Below are positions 1 through 5,441 of a stretch of DNA of 11,862 nucleotides, in pieces. How positions within the stretch are numbered: position 1 is the stretch's first letter; each line of letters begins with the position of its first letter. Made by a program: the position numbers and the translations under genes. The stretch comes from an uncultured Selenomonas sp. (GTDB lineage: Bacteria; Bacillota; Negativicutes; Selenomonadales; Selenomonadaceae), in assembly GCA_937915915.1 (NCBI GenBank), contig CALGGN010000262.1, positions 1 to 11,862 of the forward strand. The letters are read 5' to 3'. Below the pieces are notes generated by a model that did not search any database, had not been told where the DNA came from, and worked only from the letters and a program-made list of their open reading frames with translations.

Positions 1-1
1 A

Positions 2-511
2 GAATGCAGGATCAGCGGTGTTCCCGCAGGGATTGGAGATCCTGTTTTTGAAAAGCTGGATGCCAATCTCGCTAAAGCTGTCATGTCCATCGGCGCCGTC
101 AAAGGCGTGGAGATCGGTGCAGGGTTCCGATGCGCGGAGCTTCCGGGCAGCCAGATTCACGATGAGATGTATCTGGACGGAGAGGGCAAGGTCTATCGCA
201 GGACCAATCGCGCAGGCGGGCTTGAAGGCGGCATGTCCAACGGGGAGGAGATCCTGATCCGCGCCGCTATGAAGCCCATCCCGACGCTGATGCGCCCCTT
301 GCATTCCATTGATGTGGAAAGCAAGCAGGAGGTGCTGGCCTGCAAGGAGCGCAGCGATACCTGCGCGGTTTCCGCCGCATCTGTGGTAGGCGAGGCCATG
401 ATGGCTTTCGTGATGGCGCAGGCTGTGGTGGAGAAGTTTGGCGGAGACTCCATGGGGGATGTTTTGTCTGCGATGGCGGCTTATCGCAATCGGATCGGGA
501 ATGACTGGTGA
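2..511 (+). CDS. aroC: Chorismate synthase, C-terminal 169 residues (5' end outside window)
   Basis: AroC removes phosphate from 5-enolpyruvylshikimate-3-phosphate to give chorismate, the last common step of aromatic amino acid synthesis, using reduced FMN in the cytoplasm. The frame is open from base 2 to a TGA at 509-511, with no start in view, so this is the end of a protein usually about 360-390 residues long. Recognisable family blocks are GVPAGIGDPVFEKLDA, the MSIGAVKGVEIGAGF stretch, the NRAGGLEGGMSNGE signature near the middle, and RSDTCAVSAASVVGEAM close to the end. The wording GDPVFEKLDA resembles the Gram-negative type more than the Bacillus type. aroK starts only three bases after the stop, so the two are almost certainly co-transcribed. 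Identification is firm; what lies upstream is unknown. Confidence 0.96.
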   Translation, partial: ECRISGVPAGIGDPVFEKLDANLAKAVMSIGAVKGVEIGAGFRCAELPGSQIHDEMYLDGEGKVYRRTNRAGGLEGGMSNGEEILIRAAMKPIPTLMRPLHSIDVESKQEVLACKERSDTCAVSAASVVGEAMMAFVMAQAVVEKFGGDSMGDVLSAMAAYRNRIGNDW

Positions 512-514
512 GAT

Positions 515-1048
515 ATGAGAAACAACGTGGTGTTGATCGGATTCATGGGCACGGGGAAATCCAGCACGGGGCGGACGCTTGCATCGCGCCTTGGCTGCGC
601 CTTTGTGGATCTGGACCAGAAGATCGAGCAGGAGTGCGGCATGCGGATTCCCGAGATCTTTGAAAAGCATGGAGAGGATTTTTTCCGCGAAAGGGAAGCG
701 GAAGCGGTGAAGGAGGCCGCCGGACGCCGTGGCATTGTGATCTCCACGGGGGGCGGCACGGTCAAGAATCCTCAGAATATGGAAATCCTGCGCCAGCATG
801 GCATTGTGATCTCCTTGGTGGCGCGTTCGGAAGTCATCCTTTCCAGAACACAGCGTAAGGGCAAGCGCCCGGTTCTGGATCGGATGGACCAAGGGGACAG
901 GAAGCAGGCCATCGAGAAGCTCATGGAGGAGCGCCGCGAGCTTTATGAAAGAGCGGATTATGTGGTGGATACAAGCGATTGGTCGCCATTCCAAGTGGTA
1001 GAGGATATCTGCCGTTACTTGAAGATACGGGGGGCTATGCATGCGTAG
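515..1048 (+). CDS. aroK: Shikimate kinase
   Basis: AroK phosphorylates the 3-hydroxyl of shikimate with ATP, the fifth step of the shikimate pathway. The 177-residue product has the usual length and NMP-kinase-like layout. The P-loop GFMGTGKS is at residues 9-16, and the DLD pair (Asp32, Asp34) follows the second strand. FFRERE (57-61 region, Arg58) and the triple glycine at 79-81 form the shikimate site, RPVL at 118-121 is the lid arginine, and RELYERAD at 141-148 carries the late conserved arginine/tyrosine block. The ATG lies three bases after aroC, with a purine-rich GGTGAG just upstream overlapping the aroC end. Its 3' end overlaps the aroB start by eight bases in a different frame, which suggests translational coupling. 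No key residue appears to be missing. Confidence 0.97.
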   Translation: MRNNVVLIGFMGTGKSSTGRTLASRLGCAFVDLDQKIEQECGMRIPEIFEKHGEDFFREREAEAVKEAAGRRGIVISTGGGTVKNPQNMEILRQHGIVISLVARSEVILSRTQRKGKRPVLDRMDQGDRKQAIEKLMEERRELYERADYVVDTSDWSPFQVVEDICRYLKIRGAMHA

Positions 1049-2126
1049 GGTCAGGGTAGAGCTTGGCAGGGACAGCTATGATATTTTCATTGGATCCGGG
1101 CTGGACCGTGAACTCTGCAGCTTTGTCGAAAACGCCGGATTTTCCGGCAAGGCGCTGATCGTATCGGATACGAATGTGGGCGGCCTGTACGGGCAGAAAG
1201 CCAAGGCACTGCTTTCCGAAGCGGGGTTGGAAGCGGAGCTTTGCCTGATTCCGGCGGGCGAGACATCGAAGTGCCTGCGGGAGATGGAAAAGGTGATTAC
1301 CGCCTGCATCGAGCAGGGACTTGACCGGCATTCCGCTGTCTTTGCGCTTGGCGGCGGCGTGGTGGGAGATCTGGCAGGGTTCGTGGCAGCCTCCTACATG
1401 CGGGGCGTGCCGTTCATCCAGCTTCCGACAAGCCTTCTGGCGCAGGTGGATTCCAGCGTCGGAGGCAAGGTGGCGGTCAATCATGCGCTGGGGAAAAACC
1501 TCATCGGCGCTTTTTATCAGCCAAAGGCGGTCTTCATAGATCTCGATCGGATGAAAACGCTGCCAAAGCGTGAGATCTATACGGGACTTGGGGAGATCGT
1601 GAAATACGGCATCATCTATGATGCGGATTTTTTTGCGTTTTTGGAAGAGCATCCCTCGGAAATATTGGCATTGGATCCGGAGATCCTGCCCCATGTCATT
1701 GCCCGTTCCTGTGAGATCAAGGCGGAGGTCGTGAGCAAGGACGAAAAGGAAAGCGGACTTCGGCGCATCTTGAATTTCGGGCATACGATGGCGCATGCCA
1801 TCGAGGAGGAAACCGGATATGTGCGCTATCATCACGGTGAGGCAGTAGCCATCGGCATGATGGGTGCGGCCTATATCAGCCAAGGGCTCGGGCGCATGGG
1901 AGAGGATGTCCTGGAGCGCGTCCGGCGGCTCATGCAGAGATTGCAGCTCCCGACGCAGGCAGAGGGCTGTACGGTGGAGCATATGTATCGTTCGATTTTC
2001 CGCGACAAGAAAACCGTGAACGGGAAAGTGAACTGGGTGCTCATGGATGCCGTCGGCAAAGTGGGGATCGATGACAACGTGCCGGAGAAGATTGTGAAGG
2101 CCGCGATGGAACAGTGCGTTTTGTGA
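1041..2126 (+). CDS. aroB: 3-Dehydroquinate synthase
   Basis: AroB converts DAHP to 3-dehydroquinate, the second shikimate-pathway step, using bound NAD and a divalent metal. At 361 residues it matches the family length. The NAD-binding glycine run GGGVVGDLAGF is at 104-114, PTSLLAQVDSSVGGK at 129-143 and GKNLIGAFYQP at 151-161. Metal ligands expected in the family are visible: Glu185 in GLGEIVKYG, His248 in NFGHT and His265 in HHGEAVAIG. The start ATG lies inside the last codons of aroK, preceded by a G-rich stretch (CGGGGGG) that can act as ribosome-binding site. An in-frame aroK ATG four bases earlier belongs to the other frame. With aroC and aroK it forms a compact aromatic-biosynthesis operon. 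All conserved blocks are intact. Confidence 0.97.
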   Translation: MRRVRVELGRDSYDIFIGSGLDRELCSFVENAGFSGKALIVSDTNVGGLYGQKAKALLSEAGLEAELCLIPAGETSKCLREMEKVITACIEQGLDRHSAVFALGGGVVGDLAGFVAASYMRGVPFIQLPTSLLAQVDSSVGGKVAVNHALGKNLIGAFYQPKAVFIDLDRMKTLPKREIYTGLGEIVKYGIIYDADFFAFLEEHPSEILALDPEILPHVIARSCEIKAEVVSKDEKESGLRRILNFGHTMAHAIEEETGYVRYHHGEAVAIGMMGAAYISQGLGRMGEDVLERVRRLMQRLQLPTQAEGCTVEHMYRSIFRDKKTVNGKVNWVLMDAVGKVGIDDNVPEKIVKAAMEQCVL

Positions 2127-2184
2127 TGTGCTGCCGTGGAATCACGTAATGAGAGGAACAAATTTTTTTCGCGAGTGTAAATAT

Positions 2185-2193
2185 GAGAGAGGG
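2185..2193 (+). promoter_or_regulatory. Ribosome-binding site that favours the GTG start of larB
   Basis: The purine run GAGAGAGGG lies seven bases before GTG 2201. The alternative in-frame ATG at 2183 has only an AT-rich, weak upstream region (GAGTGTAAAT). The GTG start also gives a protein beginning where LarB proteins normally begin. Not tested. Confidence 0.6.
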
Positions 2194-2200
2194 CGTGTGC

Positions 2201-2956
2201 GTGGAAGAACAGAAGATCGAGGAGCTTTTGGCGTGCTATAAAGCGGGCGGTCTGGATGAGCAGCAGGTCGTGCGGGAGATCCGGAAACTGTCCTTTGAGG
2301 ACATGGGGTTTGCGGAGGTCGATCATCACCGGGAAATGCGGCAGGGCTTTCCGGAGGTTGTCTATGCGGAGGGCAAGACCAAGGAACAGGTGGCAGCTAT
2401 CCTGAAGTCCCTGTATGCGCACAGCAGAGGAAGCCTCATGGCGACGCGGGCAAGCAGGGAGAAATATGAATACGCGCGCAGGGAACTTCCCGACCTGCAA
2501 TATGATGAGGCAGCGCGGTTGATTTATCTGGAGCGGGGGAACTGCGAGCGGGATGAGAAGCGTACGGTGCTCATTCTGACCGCAGGCACGAGCGATATCC
2601 CGGTGGCGGAGGAGGCAAGGCTCACGGCATGGCTCTGGGGCAATCATGTGAAGACTTTCTATGATTGCGGCGTGGCGGGAATCCACCGCTTGTTCGCGCA
2701 TTTGGAGGAGATCCAAAAGGCGAATGTGATCATCGTGATTGCAGGTATGGAGGGCGCGTTGGCAAGCGTCGTGGGGGGGCTTACGGATCGTCCTGTGATC
2801 GCGGTCCCCACCAGTGTTGGCTACGGGGCGTCCTTTCATGGCTTGGCCGCGCTCCTGTCCATGCTGAACAGCTGCGCGTCCGGGGTATCGGTCGTGAACA
2901 TTGACAACGGGTTCGGCGCAGGCGTACTGGCCAGCAAGATCAATCATATGCGGTGA
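2201..2956 (+). CDS. larB: Pyridinium-3,5-biscarboxylic acid mononucleotide synthase (NPN cofactor synthesis)
   Basis: LarB carboxylates the pyridine ring of nicotinic acid adenine dinucleotide and cleaves off AMP, giving the dicarboxylated mononucleotide from which the nickel-pincer cofactor of lactate racemase (LarA) and related enzymes is built. From GTG 2201 the protein has 251 residues. The N-terminal part shows the family block LSFEDMGFAEVDHHR followed by RQGFPEVVYAEGKT. The C-terminal half is a PurE/AIR-carboxylase-like domain starting around TAGTSDIPVAEEA (residues 127-139) and containing IAGMEGALASVVGGL and AVPTSVGYGASFHG. Cys225 in MLNSCASGV sits where the catalytic cysteine of Lactobacillus plantarum LarB (Cys221) is expected. 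Starting at ATG 2183 would add six residues (257 in all) with a poorer ribosome site. It lies 74 bases after aroB and 17 before larC, an obvious functional pair. The name is firm; the identity of the enzyme that uses the cofactor is unknown. Confidence 0.93.
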   Translation: MEEQKIEELLACYKAGGLDEQQVVREIRKLSFEDMGFAEVDHHREMRQGFPEVVYAEGKTKEQVAAILKSLYAHSRGSLMATRASREKYEYARRELPDLQYDEAARLIYLERGNCERDEKRTVLILTAGTSDIPVAEEARLTAWLWGNHVKTFYDCGVAGIHRLFAHLEEIQKANVIIVIAGMEGALASVVGGLTDRPVIAVPTSVGYGASFHGLAALLSMLNSCASGVSVVNIDNGFGAGVLASKINHMR

Positions 2957-2973
2957 ATGGGTGAGCTGATTCT

Positions 2974-4209
2974 ATGAAAGCGATTTATTTGGAATGTATG
3001 GCGGGCATCAGTGGGAATATGCTGCTGGGCGCGTTTCTCCAGATGGGAGTCCCGAAGGGGCATCTGGAGCAGGAGCTTCAAAAGCTGGATATCCCGGAAC
3101 CCTACGAGATTGAGACCAGAAATGTCAGCAAGAACGGCATCCAGGCAGTTTATCTGGAGGTTCTGCTGCCGCAAGGAGATTGCGAGGAGCAGGTGCATGA
3201 GGCACATCATGGCGGGCATGCGCCTCACTCGCATGCCCATCGCACCATGAAGACGATACGGGAGATCATTCTTTCCTCGGCTTTGTCGGAGAACGTCAAA
3301 GGCACGGCTCTTTCCATCTTTGAAAAGATCGCGGAGGCGGAGGGCAAGGTGCATGGCTGCCCCCCCGACGAAGTGCACTTTCATGAGGTGGGGGCGGTGG
3401 ATTCCATCGTGGATATCGTCGGGACAGCGATTTGCTTGGATTATCTGGAAATTGAGAAGGTATTCGTTTCATCCGTGAACACGGGCAGCGGCTATGTGCG
3501 CTGCGCCCATGGGCTCATGATGGTGCCTGCGCCGGCAACGGCAGAACTGCTGAAGGGGTATCCGACCTATCAGGCCGGTGCGGAAAAGGAGCTTGCGACC
3601 CCGACGGGGGCGGCGGTCGTGGCTGCGCTTGCAGAGCATAGGAACGGGCTTCCGACGGAGATGGAAGTGCAGCGCATCGCCTACGGCGCGGGGAGCTGGG
3701 AACTGGAGATCCCCAATGTGCTTCGGATTTACTATGGCGAGTATCGGGAGACATCGGGAAAGCGCAGGTTTTTGCTGGAGACGAATATCGACGATATGAA
3801 TCCGCAGATCTACGGCTATTTATATGACAGACTTCTGCGGGCAGGTGCGTTGGATGTCTGGACAACCCCTATCTATATGAAGAAAAACCGCCCGGCGCAG
3901 ATGCTGAGCGTTTTGGTCGAAGCGGAATGCCGGGAAACGTGCGCGGAAATCGTGCTGGCAGAAACGACCAGCATCGGCCTGCGCATCATCCCCATTGAAG
4001 CCCGTATCGAGGCGCAACGGCGGATGGAGCGCGTCAAGACCCGCTTTGGCGAGGTGCATTGCAAGGTCAGTTCTTACCATGGCAGGACGGTTTCGGTTAC
4101 GCCAGAATATGAGGATTGCCGCAGATTGGCAGAACAGGAGCAGATTCCGCTGAAAACCGTGCAGCAGGAAGCGCTTCGCAAGTTTTTCGATGGGGAGATT
4201 GATTCATAA
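2974..4209 (+). CDS. larC: NPN cofactor nickel insertase LarC
   Basis: LarC is a CTP-dependent cyclometallase that inserts nickel into the dithiolated pyridinium mononucleotide, finishing the nickel-pincer cofactor. The 411-residue product opens with YLECMAGISGNMLLGA, the family N-terminal motif. HFHEVGAVDSIVDIVG is at 135-150 and ELATPTGAA at 206-214. The C-terminal (LarC2) half begins about residue 265 with LLETNIDDMNPQIYGYL, followed by DVWTTPIYMKKNRPAQML. Between residues 75 and 89 lies a histidine-rich loop with seven histidines, a plausible nickel-holding segment. In L. plantarum the two halves are joined by programmed ribosomal frameshifting; here they are one continuous frame. The motif usually written GISGDM reads GISGNM here. 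A weak GGGTGAG precedes the ATG by eight bases. LarE, the sulfur donor, must be encoded elsewhere if the pathway is complete. Confidence 0.95.
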   Translation: MKAIYLECMAGISGNMLLGAFLQMGVPKGHLEQELQKLDIPEPYEIETRNVSKNGIQAVYLEVLLPQGDCEEQVHEAHHGGHAPHSHAHRTMKTIREIILSSALSENVKGTALSIFEKIAEAEGKVHGCPPDEVHFHEVGAVDSIVDIVGTAICLDYLEIEKVFVSSVNTGSGYVRCAHGLMMVPAPATAELLKGYPTYQAGAEKELATPTGAAVVAALAEHRNGLPTEMEVQRIAYGAGSWELEIPNVLRIYYGEYRETSGKRRFLLETNIDDMNPQIYGYLYDRLLRAGALDVWTTPIYMKKNRPAQMLSVLVEAECRETCAEIVLAETTSIGLRIIPIEARIEAQRRMERVKTRFGEVHCKVSSYHGRTVSVTPEYEDCRRLAEQEQIPLKTVQQEALRKFFDGEIDS

Positions 4210-4226
4210 AAACATTGCAGACAGAT

Positions 4227-4262
4227 TTCGTGTAAAGGCGTAGTGCCACCGTTTTGCACGAA
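4227..4262 (+). other. Imperfect inverted repeat, likely RNA hairpin in the larC-rodA gap
   Basis: Within the 106-base gap (4210-4315), bases 4227-4237 (TTCGTGTAAAG) can pair with 4252-4262 (TTTTGCACGAA) over 11 positions. Nine are Watson-Crick pairs, and the other two (4233/4256 and 4237/4252) are G-U pairs on the + strand. The 14-base loop can form a small inner GC/GC pairing (the GGC...GCC at 4237-4247 competes with the outer stem). No T-run follows, so it does not look like an intrinsic terminator. It could be a leader structure, a stability element or a pause site before rodA. I see no convincing promoter in the rest of the gap. Confidence 0.55.
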
Positions 4263-4315
4263 GAAAATAAACTGTCGGACAACCTGTGGATGATTTCAGG
4301 AGGGAATGCCTGTTT

Positions 4316-5419
4316 ATGAATAAAAGGATGTTCAGAAGGCTGGATCTTCCGCTGATTGGCGCGACTGCGGCAATCATCCTGTTCAGCCTTGTCATCATCG
4401 GAAGCGCGACGCACGTCAATGCGGAGGGAGCGGATCAGTTCCGCTTTGTGCAGCGTCAGGGGCTCTTTGCGGTCTTGGATGTGCTGTTTGCGATCTTCCT
4501 GATGAATTTCGACTATAAGATGCTCCAGCTCTACGGGAAAAAGCTCTATATCTTCAATCTTGTGATGCTGCTTGCGGTCATGATTGTCGGACACTCTGCG
4601 CTTGGCGCGCAGCGGTGGATCCAAATCGGACCGATCAACCTGCAGCCTTCGGAGTTCTCGAAGATCATCATGATTGTCTGCCTTGCGGCCATGCTGGAGG
4701 AGCGCGTGGGGAAGCTCAACAGTCTGGAGGATTTGGCGCCTGTCGCGCTCTATGTGGGCGTGCCCTTCGTCTTGGTGCTCAAGCAGCCGGATTTGGGGAC
4801 TTCTCTGGTGTTCATGGCAATTTTCCTTGGCATGGTGTTTGCCTGCGGGATCCGGCTGAAACTTCTGGCGGGGCTTTTTGCGGCGGGCATTGCGGCGATG
4901 CCGGTGCTGTGGCATTTTCTGAAGGATTATCAAAAGATGCGCATCATGGTGTTCATGGATCCGAATGTTGATCCCCTTGGCTCGGGCTATCATATCATAC
5001 AGTCGAAGATTGCCATCGGATCGGGCATGCTGTTTGGCAAGGGACTGTTCGAGGGGACCCAGAGCCAGCTGAATTTCCTGCCGGAGAATCATACGGATTT
5101 CATCTTCGCCGTGGTCGGCGAGGAACTGGGCTTTGTGGGGGCGGCTGTGCTGCTGCTCCTGTACCTGGTGGTGCTCTGGCGGGGCGTGCAGATCGCAAGG
5201 GACGCCAGCGATATCTTCGGAAGGCTGCTGGCGGTGGGCATCACTTCTATGTTGGCCTTTCATGTGCTGGTGAACGTTGGCATGACCATGGGCATCATGC
5301 CGGTGACGGGCATCCCGCTTCCGCTGATGAGCTATGGTGTCAGCTCGCTTACGACGAACGTCCTTGCCATCGCGATTTTGCTCAATATCCAGCTGCGAAG
5401 GCAGAGGCTGGAGTTTTGA
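4316..5419 (+). CDS. rodA: Peptidoglycan glycosyltransferase RodA (SEDS family)
   Basis: RodA polymerises lipid II into glycan strands with a partner class B penicillin-binding protein during cell elongation. It is an inner-membrane protein. The 367-residue chain has about ten hydrophobic segments (roughly 11-32, 48-64, 75-91, 114-127, 142-156, 163-178, 181-199, 272-288, 303-327, 343-358). Family motifs include GAQRWIQIGPINLQPSEF (97-114), VLKQPDLGTSLVF (154-166) and FLPENHTDFIFAVVGEELG (254-272), with Asp261 at the expected catalytic position. The C-terminal PVTGIPLPLMSYG block is at 329-341. The residue after SYG, normally Gly, is Val342. The wording QPDLGT, HTDFIFAV and GMTMGIMPVTGIP favours RodA over FtsW. 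ATG 4316 is chosen because AGGAGGG (4298-4304) lies 11 bases before it. An in-frame ATG at 4286 would place this ribosome site inside the gene. Stop is 22 bases before the radical SAM gene. Confidence 0.94.
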   Translation: MNKRMFRRLDLPLIGATAAIILFSLVIIGSATHVNAEGADQFRFVQRQGLFAVLDVLFAIFLMNFDYKMLQLYGKKLYIFNLVMLLAVMIVGHSALGAQRWIQIGPINLQPSEFSKIIMIVCLAAMLEERVGKLNSLEDLAPVALYVGVPFVLVLKQPDLGTSLVFMAIFLGMVFACGIRLKLLAGLFAAGIAAMPVLWHFLKDYQKMRIMVFMDPNVDPLGSGYHIIQSKIAIGSGMLFGKGLFEGTQSQLNFLPENHTDFIFAVVGEELGFVGAAVLLLLYLVVLWRGVQIARDASDIFGRLLAVGITSMLAFHVLVNVGMTMGIMPVTGIPLPLMSYGVSSLTTNVLAIAILLNIQLRRQRLEF

Positions 5420-5441
5420 TAGGGTATAGGAGATAGTTTGA

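Noticed and set aside
2127..2200. Possible promoter for larB in the aroB-larB gap (TAAATA near 2178)
   Set aside because: The -10 match is weak and there is no acceptable -35 at the right spacing; the small CGTG/CACG stem there is too short to call.
1871..2947. Minus-strand open frame opposite larB and the end of aroB
   Set aside because: It is the mirror of larB and has no recognisable domain; both sense genes are certain.
2957..2977. Six-codon open frame overlapping the larC start (ATGGGTGAG...TGA)
   Set aside because: It is too short to separate from chance, has no ribosome site of its own, and its bases double as the larC ribosome-site region.
4286..4315. Ten-residue extension of RodA from ATG 4286
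   Set aside because: The ribosome site AGGAGGG at 4298-4304 would be internal, and RodA proteins usually start close to the first membrane segment, as from 4316.
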